Of a DNA stretch of 60,671 bases, positions 34,315 through 45,713 are shown in pieces. A program made the translations under genes and the position numbers. The DNA lies in contig JAPLKB010000059.1 of assembly GCA_026388275.1 (NCBI GenBank), positions 92,155 through 152,825 of the forward strand, written 5' to 3'. The notes beneath the pieces are model-generated. The model searched no databases. It was not told the DNA's origin and saw nothing but the letters and a program-made list of their open reading frames with translations. Every line of letters begins with the position of its first letter. Positions within the stretch are counted from its first letter, which is position 1. This DNA is from Pseudomonadota bacterium. Its GTDB lineage: Bacteria; Desulfobacterota; Syntrophorhabdia; Syntrophorhabdales; Syntrophorhabdaceae.

Positions 34315-36789
34315 ATGGCAGACTATAAGCCGCATACAGTTGAAGAAAAAAGACAACAAATCTGGGAAGAAAATAACCTGTTCCATGTAGAGGAAGATAA
34401 AGATAAGCAGAAATATTATCTTCTTGAAATGTTCCCGTACCCTTCAGGTAAGATACATATGGGGCATGTGAGAAATTATACTATAGGAGATGTTATTGCC
34501 CGTTATAAACGAATGAGGGGTTTTAATGTATTGCATCCCATGGGGTGGGATGCCTTCGGAATGCCTGCCGAGAATGCTGCCATTCAGCACGGTGTTCAGC
34601 CGGCAGTATGGACCTACGAAAACATTGCCTACATGAGAAAACAATTGAAAAGGCTTGGATTCGGCTATGACTGGGCAAGGGAAATTGCAACCTGCGATGT
34701 TGAATACTACAGGTGGGAACAATGGATGTTCCTGAAAATGTATGAAAAGGGACTTGTTTACAGAAAAAGCTCGCCGGTAAATTATTGCATGGAATGCCAG
34801 ACCGTACTTGCCAATGAACAGGTGGAAGATGGGTTGTGCTGGAGATGTGGAAAAGCTGTTATCCAGAAAGAGCTGACCCAGTGGTTTTTTGCAATTACAA
34901 AATATGCCGATGAACTTATTGAATATTGTGATAGTCTTCCCGGGTGGCCTGAACGGGTCCTTAACATGCAGAAAAACTGGATAGGGAAAAGCTATGGTGT
35001 CGAAGTAAACTTTAAAATGGAAGACAGCACACCCCTTACTATTTTTACCACAAGACCTGATACGCTTTACGGCGTGACTTTTATGGTGCTTGCCCCGGAA
35101 CATCCCTACTCGCCAATGTTTCCAAAGGGAACTCCATACGAAAAAGAAGCCCTTGCCTTTATAGAAAAGACAAAGGCACTGGACAGGAGTTTCAGGACAG
35201 AAGGCGACATAAAAAAAGAAGGTGTCTTCACCGGAAGGTATGCCATAAATCCATTGAATGGCAATAAAATACCTGTTTATATAGGAAATTTTGTATTAAT
35301 GGAATACGGCACAGGTGCAATCATGGCGGTTCCTGCCCATGACCAGAGGGATTTTGAATTTGCGAAGACATTTGATTTGCCGGTTATTTTGACGATCACG
35401 CCGGAGCACGTTTCAATAGATCCTGAAAAAATGCAAGGGGCTTATGAAGGCGACGGATTAATGACAAATTCCGATGTTTTCAATGGTATGAACAACAGGG
35501 AGGCAATCCCGAAGATTATAAGTTATCTTGAAGAGAAGGGGATCGGTAAAGGGAAGGTGAATTATCGCTTAAGAGATTGGGGTATTTCACGACAGAGATA
35601 TTGGGGCACGCCAATACCTATTATATATTGCGACAGATGCGGAACCGTTCCTGTTCGCTATGAAGACCTTCCTGTAGAGCTTCCGCTTAATCTTGAAATA
35701 AAGATAGTGGGGAAATCACCTCTTACTGATTGTGCAGATTTTTATGAAACAACATGTCCGGTCTGTGGAGGAAAAGCGAGAAGAGAGACGGATACCATGG
35801 ACACATTTGTTGAATCTTCCTGGTATTTTCTTAAATATGCATGTGCAGACTATACATCAGGGCCACTCGACAGAGAAAAAGTAGATTACTGGATGCCGGT
35901 GGATCAGTATATAGGTGGTGTGGAACATGCAGTCCTCCATTTGCTCTATTCCAGGTTCTTCAACAGGGTATTGAACGAACTGGGGTTGGTGGAAGTGAGA
36001 GAGCCCTTTAAAAATCTCCTTACTCAGGGCATGGTCATAAAAGACGGTGCTAAAATGAGCAAATCAAAGGGCAATGTTGTTGACCCTGATTATTTAATTG
36101 AAAAATTCGGTGCCGATACGACAAGATTATGCTGTCTATTTGCTGCGCCTCCCGAAAAGGACCTTGAATGGAGCGATAAAGGGGTAGAGGGTTCCAGTAG
36201 ATTTCTTCATAGAGTATGGAGGTTTGTCGCGGACAGGTTGGACGAGTTGAAACACGTGGAGGCTGTTTTTGAATCAGGGGCAAGCGAGATTGATGCAGCA
36301 CAGCTTACATTCAGGATACACAAAACGATCAAAAAGGTGACAGATGATATTGAGCGATTTCACCTTAATACTGCAATAGCAAGTATTATGGAATTTGTAA
36401 ATGCAATGTATAAATTTGTCGAAAAAGGAAGAAACGATGAGGAACTAAAACTTTTAAGGGGAGCTATGGAAACTCTGCTTATATTGCTCTCTCCTTTCGT
36501 GCCGCATATTTCGGAAGAATTGCTGGAGATGATGGGGAAAGATGTGAATGTTATGGCAGATAATTGGCCTCAATATAAAGAAGAATATACCATAGAAGAT
36601 AAGGTTGTCATTGCTGTCCAGGTAAATGGAAAACTGAGGGATACCTTTGAAGCGGAAAGGGATATTGATAATGAGGCATTAAAAAATATTGTTCTTTCGC
36701 TTGATAAGATATCCAAGCAGATTCAGGGGAAGGACATTAAAAAGATCATTGTTGTTCCGAACAAACTCGTAAATGTGGTATGTGTGTAA
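34315..36789 (+). CDS. leuS: Leucyl-tRNA synthetase LeuS
   Basis: 824 residues, full length. HIGH-type motif HMGH at 48-51 ([17 protein letters not shown]) and KMSKS at 580-584 define a class I synthetase; the editing domain [20 protein letters not shown], the zinc-type cysteines around residues 157-180 ([16 protein letters not shown]) and the [11 protein letters not shown] block are LeuRS-specific. Charges tRNA-Leu. Its last ten bases overlap the longest version of the following lipoprotein gene. Confidence 0.97.
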   Translation: MADYKPHTVEEKRQQIWEENNLFHVEEDKDKQKYYLLEMFPYPSGKIHMGHVRNYTIGDVIARYKRMRGFNVLHPMGWDAFGMPAENAAIQHGVQPAVWTYENIAYMRKQLKRLGFGYDWAREIATCDVEYYRWEQWMFLKMYEKGLVYRKSSPVNYCMECQTVLANEQVEDGLCWRCGKAVIQKELTQWFFAITKYADELIEYCDSLPGWPERVLNMQKNWIGKSYGVEVNFKMEDSTPLTIFTTRPDTLYGVTFMVLAPEHPYSPMFPKGTPYEKEALAFIEKTKALDRSFRTEGDIKKEGVFTGRYAINPLNGNKIPVYIGNFVLMEYGTGAIMAVPAHDQRDFEFAKTFDLPVILTITPEHVSIDPEKMQGAYEGDGLMTNSDVFNGMNNREAIPKIISYLEEKGIGKGKVNYRLRDWGISRQRYWGTPIPIIYCDRCGTVPVRYEDLPVELPLNLEIKIVGKSPLTDCADFYETTCPVCGGKARRETDTMDTFVESSWYFLKYACADYTSGPLDREKVDYWMPVDQYIGGVEHAVLHLLYSRFFNRVLNELGLVEVREPFKNLLTQGMVIKDGAKMSKSKGNVVDPDYLIEKFGADTTRLCCLFAAPPEKDLEWSDKGVEGSSRFLHRVWRFVADRLDELKHVEAVFESGASEIDAAQLTFRIHKTIKKVTDDIERFHLNTAIASIMEFVNAMYKFVEKGRNDEELKLLRGAMETLLILLSPFVPHISEELLEMMGKDVNVMADNWPQYKEEYTIEDKVVIAVQVNGKLRDTFEAERDIDNEALKNIVLSLDKISKQIQGKDIKKIIVVPNKLVNVVCV

Positions 36790-36815
36790 ACACAATAAAA
36801 AGTGGATGGTGGACA

Positions 36816-37334
36816 GTGAACAAAAAAAGATCTTTTCCATATAAAACATGTTTGATTGTATTTATGATGATCATGCTATCTTGTTGTGGATACCAGATGA
36901 TAAAGGAAAAGGGAATATTCGGAGGTGAAATATCGTCTCTTTATATTCCTCTATTTAAAAATAAGACCTATGAGCCTCATGCCTCCGGCTATGTTACCGA
37001 TGCCTTTGCGAAAGAACTTGTTGCTACAGGTCTTTTCAAGTTGAACAAAGAAGGCTCTGACGGGTATATTCAGGGGAGTATAAATAAAATTAGAATAATC
37101 CCTTCTGCCCTGAATGCGCAAGGAATCATCGTTGAGAAGAACATTGAAATGACGATAGACCTTTCTCTCTTCAACAAAACGGGTGCTTTTATTAAGAAAT
37201 GGACACTATCAGAAAACGAGATATATAATGCTAGTGATGTAAGCTCCGAGGATTACAATAAAAGAGAAGCATTGACAAGGATGTCTGGAAGGATGGCAAG
37301 GAAATTCAGTGCAATTGCATTGATAGACTATTAA
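36816..37334 (+). CDS. lptE: LptE-like LPS-assembly lipoprotein
   Basis: About 172 residues from the GTG at 36816 (GGTGGA upstream). A positively charged start, a hydrophobic stretch and MLSCCGYQ form a lipoprotein signal. The mature part (SLYIPLFKNKTYEPHASGYV, TDAFAKELVATG) has the LptE/RlpB pattern; LptE plugs the LptD channel that inserts LPS in the outer membrane. A longer start at 36780 overlaps leuS, but its first 12 codons come from AGTGGATGGTGGACAGTG filler. The leuS-lptE order is common in proteobacteria. It ends one base before the convergent rpsT gene. Confidence 0.8.
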   Translation: MNKKRSFPYKTCLIVFMMIMLSCCGYQMIKEKGIFGGEISSLYIPLFKNKTYEPHASGYVTDAFAKELVATGLFKLNKEGSDGYIQGSINKIRIIPSALNAQGIIVEKNIEMTIDLSLFNKTGAFIKKWTLSENEIYNASDVSSEDYNKREALTRMSGRMARKFSAIALIDY

Positions 37335-37610
37335 TTATCCTTTTGGCTGGGAAAGGTTGTTAACCTTTTTTGTAAGTCTCGATACCTTTCTTGAAGCATT
37401 ATTTTTATGTATAACACCTTTTGATGAAGCTTTATTTATGTAAGATACAGCAGATTTGAAAATATTATCGAGATTTTCTATTACTTTATTTTCCACTGCA
37501 ATCATAACTCTTTTAATATGTGTCTTCATTGTTGACTTAACATGAGAATTTCTAAGCCTTTTTTCTTCTGACTGCCTGGCTCTTTTAATCGCTGATTTAT
37601 TCTTCTTCAA
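37335..37610 (-). CDS. rpsT: Ribosomal protein bS20
   Basis: 91 residues, strongly basic, matching S20: KNKSAIKRARQSEEKRLRN, STMKTHIKRVMIAVENK, ASSKGVIHKNNASRKVSRLT. It binds 16S rRNA early in 30S assembly. The start codon is TTG with GGAGGT five bases upstream; the E. coli rpsT gene also starts with UUG, which is part of its translational autoregulation, so the same control may apply. It faces lptE tail to tail with no spacer. Confidence 0.95.
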   Translation of the reverse strand: MKKNKSAIKRARQSEEKRLRNSHVKSTMKTHIKRVMIAVENKVIENLDNIFKSAVSYINKASSKGVIHKNNASRKVSRLTKKVNNLSQPKG

Positions 37611-37782
37611 GATTTACCTCCATTTTAATTTTTACCATTTTCCGAGCTAATACTGTCCTCCACCGGTAAAACACAAACCTGCGGGTGTTCTGGGCTCCCC
37701 TTCCTCCCAGTTTTGCGAACTATTGAGCGAACATTCATAAGCCAAGGCTTGGATATTTTTTTACCATTGATGCCTGCTTGAA

Positions 37783-37811
37783 GTCAAATGTAAAATGGTC
37801 CCACATTTGAC
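37783..37811. repeat. Inverted repeat GTCAAATGT / ACATTTGAC
   Basis: Nine-base perfect arms at 37783-37791 and 37803-37811 around an 11-base loop containing AAATGGTCCC. It resembles ends of some insertion elements, but no transposase is nearby. The 11-mer TAAAATGGTCC recurs near 60471 beside a partial gene. Confidence 0.6.
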
Positions 37812-37863
37812 AGTTTACGTATTATAGATCATAGTTGATATAATTTAAAAATCGTGAACTGTC
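37809..37863. repeat. Second inverted repeat in the rpsT upstream spacer
   Basis: GACAGTTTACG (37809-37819) pairs with CGTGAACTGTC (37853-37863) with one G-T pair, an 11-base stem. It overlaps the preceding repeat by three bases. The phrase style (CGTGAACTGTCAACTGCGAA) is the same as in other spacers of this window. Confidence 0.55.
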
Positions 37864-37985
37864 AACTGCGAAACTCCAAAATAATTCCTTAAAAGATCAC
37901 AAAAAAGTAAAGTTCACCCTCAAAAAATTCACGCACAAAAAATTTTAATAAATTTTGAGCGGCAGGCTCGTTAATTTAAAAAACC

Positions 37986-38270
37986 TTATTTTTTTCCGGC
38001 GTTTCTCTTTGATGCTTTCAGTGGGTTGATCTTCTGCTCTTCAGCTTTCTGCCCTTTTTTTACGTGAGATGACATAGGGCATGAACCATTTTGCCATTTT
38101 TGAGCCGGGTAAGGAAAGCTGATACAGTATTTGCCTGTTGTGAATTCTATCACTTTCGAACATCCCTCGCAATTCTCAATAATTGTGTAGCATGCACCGC
38201 CATTATAGGAACATCCATTTTTCTTCATGAACAAACACTCGGTGCCTTGTTTTACTGTTTGGCATTGCAT
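37986..38270 (-). CDS. PxxKW family cysteine-rich small protein
   Basis: 94 residues with eight cysteines: CQTVKQGTECLFMKKNGCSY, ACYTIIENCEGCSKV, YCISF, then the family motif PAQKW and NGSCPMSSHV. The cysteine spacing suggests metal or iron-sulfur binding. The last 25 residues are lysine-rich. Proteins of this family are known from deltaproteobacteria without an assigned function. AAAGGAGGTGA, a full complement to the 16S tail, lies ahead of the ATG, predicting strong translation. It stands alone between two long spacers. Confidence 0.8.
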   Translation of the reverse strand: MQCQTVKQGTECLFMKKNGCSYNGGACYTIIENCEGCSKVIEFTTGKYCISFPYPAQKWQNGSCPMSSHVKKGQKAEEQKINPLKASKRNAGKK

Positions 38271-38833
38271 AACAGCATCACCTCCTTTTATATTTAATAA
38301 AAAACCGTGTAATTTAACTATATTTTAGCGTCTTTGTCAATATCAAACTTTGAAATAACCGGCAATCCCTCAAGTTGTTTTTCGCAAAGAATCTTTAACT
38401 GGCACCATTATAATGAGGTGACATCGACACCATGTTTTTTAAATCTTATTGAGATTGAGCGCCTATTTGAGGCCTGGACTGTTCTTGAATGCTTGTAATT
38501 ATAGATGGGAAGGTCAATGCTGCTGTCGAAAATCCGTATTTCTTCTTTCTTATTTTCTGATTTGTTAAAGGACCAAAATTTATTAAAACATGGTAAATGT
38601 TAATTAATGATGGAAGCTGTCGATAGCCTGAGTCCGCATATTTTCTATTGCAATATAATTGAACAAGATATTTTTGTAATGCAATATTGTATTTTACAAT
38701 ATACAATTTTATAAAGGCTTTGATGTATACAGAAAAAAGTCTATATAAGTAGTTGAAAAAAAAATTGCAAAAGGAAACATTTTATGATATTAACCTAAGT
38801 GAAATAATTCTCTTGATACATAAGAGGTAAAAT
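38271..38833. other. Intergenic region upstream of the ATP synthase operon
   Basis: 563 bases that lack a supported gene. It should carry the promoter of the PxxKW gene (minus) near 38290-38350 and that of the atp operon at the right end, where TTGATG-N16-TATATA is seen. An 86-codon minus frame at 38446-38706 has no recognisable pattern and no good ribosome site. Confidence 0.6.
38720..38747 (+). promoter_or_regulatory. Possible sigma-70 promoter for the atp operon
   Basis: TTGATG at 38720-38725, 16 bases, TATATA at 38742-38747, about 85 bases before the first atp start codon. AT-rich context makes chance matches common. Confidence 0.35.
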
Positions 38834-39262
38834 ATGATTGATTTTAACTATACAATTCTCATCCAGTTTGCCAATTTATTAATTTTAATGATCCTTTTAA
38901 ATTTTTTGTTATTCAAACCTGTTTTGAGGGCAATCAATAAGAGGGAGGAAGCAATCGGTTCACACTTTGACAATGCACTATCAACAAAAGAACAGGTCAA
39001 TTCGCTCAAAATATCATATGAAGATGGCATTAAAGAAAAAAAGAAGCCGATTGTTGAAGTAAAAGATGCAGTTTTAAACGAGGCGCATACGGCTGCAACG
39101 CAGATTATCGAGCAGGCAAGGACAGACCTGACGAATGAGATTTCACGCATACGTATTGATATTGATAATGACAGCAAGAAAGTGCGCAACGCGCTGAAGT
39201 TGGATGTGGAAAGGCTATCAAACGAAGCTGCTCAAAAGATACTGAAAAGGAGTTTTTCATGA
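38834..39262 (+). CDS. atpF': F-type ATP synthase subunit b'
   Basis: 142 residues. One N-terminal membrane helix (ILIQFANLLILMILLNFLLF) followed by FKPVLRAINKREEAI and a long charged helix: the peripheral-stalk b-type subunit. Two b-type genes in a row (b' then b) form a heterodimeric stalk as in many deltaproteobacteria and photosynthetic bacteria. TAAGAGGT precedes the ATG. It overlaps the next gene by four bases. The b' versus b assignment is by order only. Confidence 0.88.
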   Translation: MIDFNYTILIQFANLLILMILLNFLLFKPVLRAINKREEAIGSHFDNALSTKEQVNSLKISYEDGIKEKKKPIVEVKDAVLNEAHTAATQIIEQARTDLTNEISRIRIDIDNDSKKVRNALKLDVERLSNEAAQKILKRSFS

Positions 39263-39753
39263 CCGGTGGTTCTGAATCATGGCTGTCCTGGGTTTTTAAA
39301 TTTATAAATTTTGCAGTACTTGTCGGGGTCATTGTAAAATTTGGTGCTAAGCCTCTAAAGGAATATTTTATAAACAAACACACAATTGTGAAAGATAAAA
39401 TTGAAGAAGCCGATAGGATGCTCAAGGAGGCTCAGGAACTTAAAGCAACATATGAAAGTAAACTTGGAAATCTTGATAAAGAGATAGAGGCATTTAAAAA
39501 GACTGTTCTTGAAGAAGCAGAAAATGAAAAGAAAAAGGTCATGAATGAGGCAATGGTTCTTGTATCCAAACTCAAGGAACAGGCAGCGATTACTTCTGCA
39601 CAGGAAGCCAAAGAAGTCAGCGGAAAAATTAAGGAAGAAATAGTAAGGCTTACAATGGAACAGGCAGAAAAGCTTGTAAAGGAAAGACTTACAAAAGAAG
39701 ATCACAACAGGATGGTGGAAGAGTTTATTGAAAAAATGGGGAGTTTAAATTGA
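39259..39753 (+). CDS. atpF: F-type ATP synthase subunit b
   Basis: 164 residues. The membrane segment FKFINFAVLVGVIVKFGAKP near residues 13-32 is short and preceded by a Trp-rich start; the rest is coiled coil (DKEIEAFKKTVLEEAENEKK). It forms the second half of the peripheral stalk. Four-base overlaps with both neighbours (ATGA) indicate translational coupling. Confidence 0.9.
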   Translation: MTGGSESWLSWVFKFINFAVLVGVIVKFGAKPLKEYFINKHTIVKDKIEEADRMLKEAQELKATYESKLGNLDKEIEAFKKTVLEEAENEKKKVMNEAMVLVSKLKEQAAITSAQEAKEVSGKIKEEIVRLTMEQAEKLVKERLTKEDHNRMVEEFIEKMGSLN

Positions 39754-40292
39754 TAAGTCAATCCATTGCAAAAAGATATGCAAAAGGTTTATTTGCCGTC
39801 GGGGAAAAGGACGGGAAATACAGGGACTACCTGGATGAGATTGAGAAAATACTTAATGTTTTTGATGAAGCGCCGCAGTTGGGAAAGGCTTTGATGCTTC
39901 CTATCCTGGAGATGGAAAAAAGAAAAGAGCTTCTTAGCGACATCATGAAGGCTTTAAGCGTGGCCATTCCCCTGGCAAATATGTTCAGTATGCTCCTTGA
40001 AAAAAACAGGATAGGTTATCTCCACATGATAAAAGATGTTTACAGTGAGCTTGTGGATGAAAAGGAAGGGCGGGTAAGGGGGACACTTTATACGGCATAC
40101 CCCCTTGTTGACATTATGAAAATGCGCATTGAAGAAGAATTAAAAAAGAAAATGCACAAAGATGTGATGCTTCAGGTGGTTGAGGATAAGACGCTTATTG
40201 GCGGGGTTAAAGTTATTGTGAAAGGGACCATCATAGACGGTAGTGTAAAGCAACAGCTTGAGACGTTAAAGGAAAATATTTTGAAGGAGTAG
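39750..40292 (+). CDS. atpH: F-type ATP synthase subunit delta
   Basis: 180 residues. [20 protein letters not shown] at the N-terminus and [25 protein letters not shown] near the C-terminus (split: [27 protein letters not shown]) are the OSCP/delta signatures. It sits on top of the alpha3beta3 head and links to the stalk. Starts TTG, overlapping atpF by four bases. Confidence 0.94.
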   Translation: MISQSIAKRYAKGLFAVGEKDGKYRDYLDEIEKILNVFDEAPQLGKALMLPILEMEKRKELLSDIMKALSVAIPLANMFSMLLEKNRIGYLHMIKDVYSELVDEKEGRVRGTLYTAYPLVDIMKMRIEEELKKKMHKDVMLQVVEDKTLIGGVKVIVKGTIIDGSVKQQLETLKENILKE

Positions 40293-40297
40293 GATAT

Positions 40298-41806
40298 ATG
40301 GAGATCAGGGCAGACGAGATAAGCAGGATTATAGAGCAGAAGATAATGGGGTTTGAAAGAGAATTAAATCTTCAGGAGACAGGTATAATCATCTCTGTCG
40401 GTGATGGTATTGCGAGGATTTACGGACTTCAGAACGCCATGGCAGGAGAGCTTCTTGAGTTCCCGCATGGCATAGCTGGGATGGTCTTGAATCTTGAAGA
40501 AGATAATATCGGCGCTGTTATTTTCGGCGAGGATTATAAAATTAAGGAAGGGGATATTGCAAAAAGGACAGGTAAGATTGCCCAGGTTCCTGTTGGAGAA
40601 TCCCTCATCGGAAGAGTCGTTGATGGTCTCGGAAACCCGATTGACGGAAAAGGCCCCGTTGACGCAAAGGAGTTCAGAAATGTTGAACAGATAGCCCCTG
40701 GCGTTGTAGTCAGACAACCCGTGAAAGAACCCATTCAGACAGGTATCAAGGCTATTGACGCAATGATCCCCATTGGAAAGGGACAGAGAGAATTGATCAT
40801 CGGCGACAGAGGGACAGGAAAAACTGTTGTTGCCATAGATACGATTATAAATCAGAAAGGAAATGACGTATTTTGTATTTATGTAGCCATAGGCCAGAAG
40901 AGATCATCAGTTGCAAGGACAGTAGACCTCCTTACCAGTTATGGTGCCATGGAATACACAACAGTTGTGGCTGCAACCGCAAGCGACCCTGCACCGCTTC
41001 AGTATCTTGCGCCTTTTGCAGGAACTTCAATGGGTGAATATTTCAGAGATACAGCAAGACATGCACTTATAGTGTACGATGATCTTTCCAAACATGCCGT
41101 TGCCTACAGACAGATATCTCTTCTGCTCCGTCGTCCACCAGCAAGGGAAGCGTATCCCGGAGACATCTTCTATCTACATTCAAGGTTGCTTGAACGTTCG
41201 TCCAAGTGGGATGATGCACACGGGGGAGGTTCTCTAACATCTCTTCCGATCATTGAAACTCAGGCAGGCGACGTTTCTGCATATATACCTACAAATGTTA
41301 TCTCCATTACAGACGGCCAGATATACCTTGAACCGGAACTTTTTTACGCAGGTGTCAGACCTGCCATAAATGTCGGAATTTCCGTATCGAGGGTCGGTGG
41401 CAACGCCCAGATAAAGGCAATGAAACAGGTTGCGGGGCGATTAAGACTTGAACTTGCCCAGTACAGGGAAATGGCTGCCTTTGCAAAATTCGGGAGTGAC
41501 CTTGATAAAGCTACACAGGCCCTTCTTGCGAGAGGATCACGCCTGACAGAACTTCTGAAGCAGGGACAGTATGTGCCCATCCCTGTCGAGAAGCAGGTTA
41601 TATTAATGTATGCCGGTTCCAATGGATACATTGACACATACCCGGAGAACGTACTGAAAAGATATGAGCAGGAAATGTTCCAGTTTGTGGAAGAAAAACA
41701 TCCGGATCTGATTGCGCTTATTAAGGAGAAGAAACAGATTGACACGGCTGTCGAGGATAAGATCACCAGTGTACTCGATCAGTTTAGAGATAAATTTACC
41801 TATTAA
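40298..41806 (+). CDS. atpA: F-type ATP synthase subunit alpha
   Basis: 502 residues, full length. P-loop GDRGTGKT at 169-176; regulatory nucleotide site, with the signatures [60 protein letters not shown]. Non-catalytic nucleotide-binding subunit of the F1 head. Only the F1 and stalk genes are here; the membrane a and c subunits must lie elsewhere, so proton or sodium coupling cannot be judged. Confidence 0.98.
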   Translation: MEIRADEISRIIEQKIMGFERELNLQETGIIISVGDGIARIYGLQNAMAGELLEFPHGIAGMVLNLEEDNIGAVIFGEDYKIKEGDIAKRTGKIAQVPVGESLIGRVVDGLGNPIDGKGPVDAKEFRNVEQIAPGVVVRQPVKEPIQTGIKAIDAMIPIGKGQRELIIGDRGTGKTVVAIDTIINQKGNDVFCIYVAIGQKRSSVARTVDLLTSYGAMEYTTVVAATASDPAPLQYLAPFAGTSMGEYFRDTARHALIVYDDLSKHAVAYRQISLLLRRPPAREAYPGDIFYLHSRLLERSSKWDDAHGGGSLTSLPIIETQAGDVSAYIPTNVISITDGQIYLEPELFYAGVRPAINVGISVSRVGGNAQIKAMKQVAGRLRLELAQYREMAAFAKFGSDLDKATQALLARGSRLTELLKQGQYVPIPVEKQVILMYAGSNGYIDTYPENVLKRYEQEMFQFVEEKHPDLIALIKEKKQIDTAVEDKITSVLDQFRDKFTY

Positions 41807-41815
41807 GGACATTTA

Positions 41816-42676
41816 ATGGCAACGCTAAGGGATATAAAAAGGAAAATTGTTAGTATAAACAGTACCCAGACGATTACGAGAACGATGAAGATGGTCTCTG
41901 CCTCGAAACTGAGAAGGGCACAGGAAGACCTGGAAAAAATACAGGCCTATGCGTTAAAAATGGAAGAACTGACTGCCCGGGTTATCACAAGGGTCCCGAA
42001 AGAAATCCATCCGCTCCTTACTGAAAGAGAAGAGATAAAAAAGGTACTCGTTGTTTCTATGGCGTCAGACAGAGGTTTATGCGGCGGTTTTAATATGAAT
42101 ATCGCTTTGCAGGCAGAAACATTTATTGCAGAGAACAGGGATAAATATGAGCGCATAGGCGTATATGTCTTTGGGAAAAAAGTCAAAGACTACCTCCATA
42201 GGCGAAAGGTAAGCATTATAAAGGACTGGGCCGATATACGAAAAATTGATCAGGATTTTGTAAATACTATGGCCAATGATCTGATAAAACTTTATACGGA
42301 AGGTGAATTTGATAAAGTATATCTTGGATATAATCACTTCCAATCTGCAGCAAAACAGATCCCCGTCTTTGAAGAGTTTCTTCCCGTAAAGGCTTCCGGT
42401 GAACCGGAGGGTATCGATTATCTCTACGAACCGGAAAGGGATAAAATCATCGCAGCACTCATACCGAAATATATTAGCACAAAGATTTATTTTGCCCTTT
42501 TGGATTCCCAGACATCGGAACATGCGGCAAGAATGGCTGCCATGGAAAATGCAACCAGCAACTGCGGGGAGATGATAAATCATCTCACCCTTGTTTATAA
42601 CAAACGAAGACAGGAAAGCATTACCAACGAGATGATGGACATCGTTGGCGGTGCCGAAGCTTTGAGAGGAACGTAA
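41816..42676 (+). CDS. atpG: F-type ATP synthase subunit gamma
   Basis: 286 residues. ATLRDIKRKIVSINSTQTIT then RTMKMVSASKLRRAQ at the N-terminus, SDRGLCGGFN in the middle and EHAARMAAMENATSNCGEMI near the C-terminus match the central rotor shaft. Starts nine bases after atpA. Confidence 0.97.
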   Translation: MATLRDIKRKIVSINSTQTITRTMKMVSASKLRRAQEDLEKIQAYALKMEELTARVITRVPKEIHPLLTEREEIKKVLVVSMASDRGLCGGFNMNIALQAETFIAENRDKYERIGVYVFGKKVKDYLHRRKVSIIKDWADIRKIDQDFVNTMANDLIKLYTEGEFDKVYLGYNHFQSAAKQIPVFEEFLPVKASGEPEGIDYLYEPERDKIIAALIPKYISTKIYFALLDSQTSEHAARMAAMENATSNCGEMINHLTLVYNKRRQESITNEMMDIVGGAEALRGT

Positions 42677-42690
42677 AAGGAGGAATATAG

Positions 42691-44109
<1,419 letters not shown>

Positions 44110-44111
44110 TT

Positions 44112-44522
44112 GTGGCTATGCTTAATTTTGAAATAATAACTCCTGAAAAACTGCTTGTGCAGGAAGAAGTTGATATGGTGGAAGCAACCGGAGAGCTCGG
44201 TGAATTCGGCGTTCTTCCAGGTCATATAAAATTCCTGACGACTATCGGCATCGGAGAAGTACGGTATATAAAAGCAGGCAAGACAAAACACATTGCGACT
44301 AGCGGTGGTTTTGGGGAAGTTACAGAGGACAAGGTTACATTTCTTGTGGAAACCGCAGAATTTGCAGAGGAAATTGACCTTGAACGAGCAAAACGAGCAA
44401 AGGAACATGCAGAATCAACCCTTAAAGACATACCCACAGATAATGCCGATGATTTAATTATATATGAACTTGCCCTGCAACGGGCATTATTAAGGATATC
44501 TACGGCTTCCAAGAGACTTTAA
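44112..44522 (+). CDS. atpC: F-type ATP synthase subunit epsilon
   Basis: 136 residues. LNFEIITPEKLLVQEEVDMV and GELGEFGVLPGHIKFLTTIG are the epsilon N-terminal beta-sandwich signature; DLERAKRAKEHAESTL begins the C-terminal helical hairpin that can inhibit ATP hydrolysis. GTG start at 44112, or the ATG at 44118. The stop shares a base with the next start codon, so the B3/4 gene is probably on the same mRNA. Confidence 0.95.
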   Translation: MAMLNFEIITPEKLLVQEEVDMVEATGELGEFGVLPGHIKFLTTIGIGEVRYIKAGKTKHIATSGGFGEVTEDKVTFLVETAEFAEEIDLERAKRAKEHAESTLKDIPTDNADDLIIYELALQRALLRISTASKRL

Positions 44523-45220
44523 TGATTTTTTCTGTAGACAGTAAGTTTTTCGACATTTTCCCTGCGCTTGAAATCGGTGTTCTTGTCTGTGAAATAGAAA
44601 ATAAACGATACGGTGAAGACAGGCTTGAAGCTATTCTTGAAGATATAAAAAAAAATTTTCCGTATAAAAGTCCTCAGGAACACCCACACATCAGGGTTTG
44701 GAGAGAAGCATTTAAAAAACTCGGAATTTCTTCATCAAAATATTACAGTTCTATCGAATCACTTATAAGACGAGCCTTAAAGGATGGTCCCTTCCCCAGA
44801 ATAAACCCTGTTGTTGACCTTTATAATGGAATCTCTCTGAAGTACCTTGTTCCTATGGGCGGTCATGCTATTGCGCCGATAGAAGGTGATATCAGCCTTT
44901 GTTTTGCAGAAGGGTGCGAAACCTTTATTCCTATGGAAGGCGGTGAGCAGGAGGTAGTGGACAGAGGTGAGGTTATTTATAAGGATGAAAACGAGGTACT
45001 TACCAGAAGATGGGTGTGGAGACAATGTAATAAAGATAAAGTGACGGTTGAGACAACATCCATGTTTATCCCTATAGATGTAATGGAAGGGCTTTCTCAA
45101 GGATTATGCTGGAAGATCATGGATGATATGGAACAGAGTTTGTTGCAGAACGGTTACGGTAGAGTTACACATAAGGACATTCTTACCAAAGACAGACTTT
45201 CCACACAATTCGATATATAA
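44522..45220 (+). CDS. B3/4 domain protein (phenylalanyl-tRNA synthetase beta-like domain)
   Basis: 232 residues related to stand-alone B3/4 proteins (COG3382): HPHIRVWREAFKKLGIS, FPRINPVVDLYNGISLKYLV, GEVIYKDENEVLTRRWVWRQ. This fold in PheRS beta hydrolyses mischarged Tyr-tRNA; stand-alone versions are thought to edit or bind related substrates, but their role is not settled. Its start overlaps the atpC stop by one base, an unusual partner for an ATP synthase operon. It ends 32 bases before the convergent modE. Confidence 0.78.
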   Translation: MIFSVDSKFFDIFPALEIGVLVCEIENKRYGEDRLEAILEDIKKNFPYKSPQEHPHIRVWREAFKKLGISSSKYYSSIESLIRRALKDGPFPRINPVVDLYNGISLKYLVPMGGHAIAPIEGDISLCFAEGCETFIPMEGGEQEVVDRGEVIYKDENEVLTRRWVWRQCNKDKVTVETTSMFIPIDVMEGLSQGLCWKIMDDMEQSLLQNGYGRVTHKDILTKDRLSTQFDI

Positions 45221-45252
45221 TCAGTTTTTAATAACCATAAATATTCTAAGAA

Positions 45253-45582
45253 TTATACACCGAAATGTTTTTGATATGTGTTTTCGAGAACTTGCTCCAG
45301 TTCTCTGCGAAAATCTTCATATTTCTTCAAAAATGCTTTGCCTGAAGGGGTAATATTTGAGCCGCCTCCAGACAAGCCACCTATTTTACGTTCAAGAAAA
45401 TCAAAACCGAGCTTTTTTTCAATAATATTGATTATAAGCCACGCTTTCCTATAAGAAATTTTCAGGTCAATAGCAGCTTGATGCAATGAACCGGCTTTTT
45501 CTATTTGTTTTAAAACTCTATATGGTCCTTCACCGAAAGCTTTTCCATCATTATCGAGCCAGACTTTATAGGCAATTCTCAT
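45253..45582 (-). CDS. modE: ModE-type winged-helix regulator lacking molybdate-binding domains
   Basis: 109 residues, equal to the N-terminal DNA-binding domain of ModE: GEGPYRVLKQIEKAGSLHQA, AIDLKISYRKAWLIINIIEK, KIGGLSGGGSNITPSGKAFL. The two C-terminal Mop domains that sense molybdate in E. coli ModE are absent, so the sensing partner is unclear. It is divergent from modA with 198 bases between, in which a ModE-like operator lies over the modA promoter. Single-domain ModE proteins (LysR-type HTH) are common in anaerobes. Confidence 0.87.
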   Translation of the reverse strand: MRIAYKVWLDNDGKAFGEGPYRVLKQIEKAGSLHQAAIDLKISYRKAWLIINIIEKKLGFDFLERKIGGLSGGGSNITPSGKAFLKKYEDFRRELEQVLENTYQKHFGV

Positions 45583-45713
45583 GTTTACTCCCTGCTGCTG
45601 ATATTATTGAATTATAAAGAATAATGTTTAAATCTGCAAGTGCAAGCTTGGGTGATTGTGTGCTTAAAAAATTAAAAACCTTTCTCAAAGAAGCGAAAGA
45701 GAGAATAAAACTA

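Larger units (their letters stand above)
37611..37985. other. Intergenic region between rpsT and the PxxKW gene
   Basis: 375 bases without a convincing gene. The part next to rpsT should hold its promoter (reading minus). The middle contains two inverted repeats listed separately. The rest is AT-rich with several short A or T tracts. No RNA gene was recognised. Confidence 0.6.

Noticed and set aside
34444-35103. 219-codon minus frame inside leuS
   Set aside because: Shadow of the leuS coding sequence; composition and lack of motifs argue against a gene.
38446-38706. 86-codon minus frame in the spacer before the atp operon
   Set aside because: No ribosome site, no recognisable family, and composition like the surrounding AT-rich spacer. 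A real small gene cannot be excluded.
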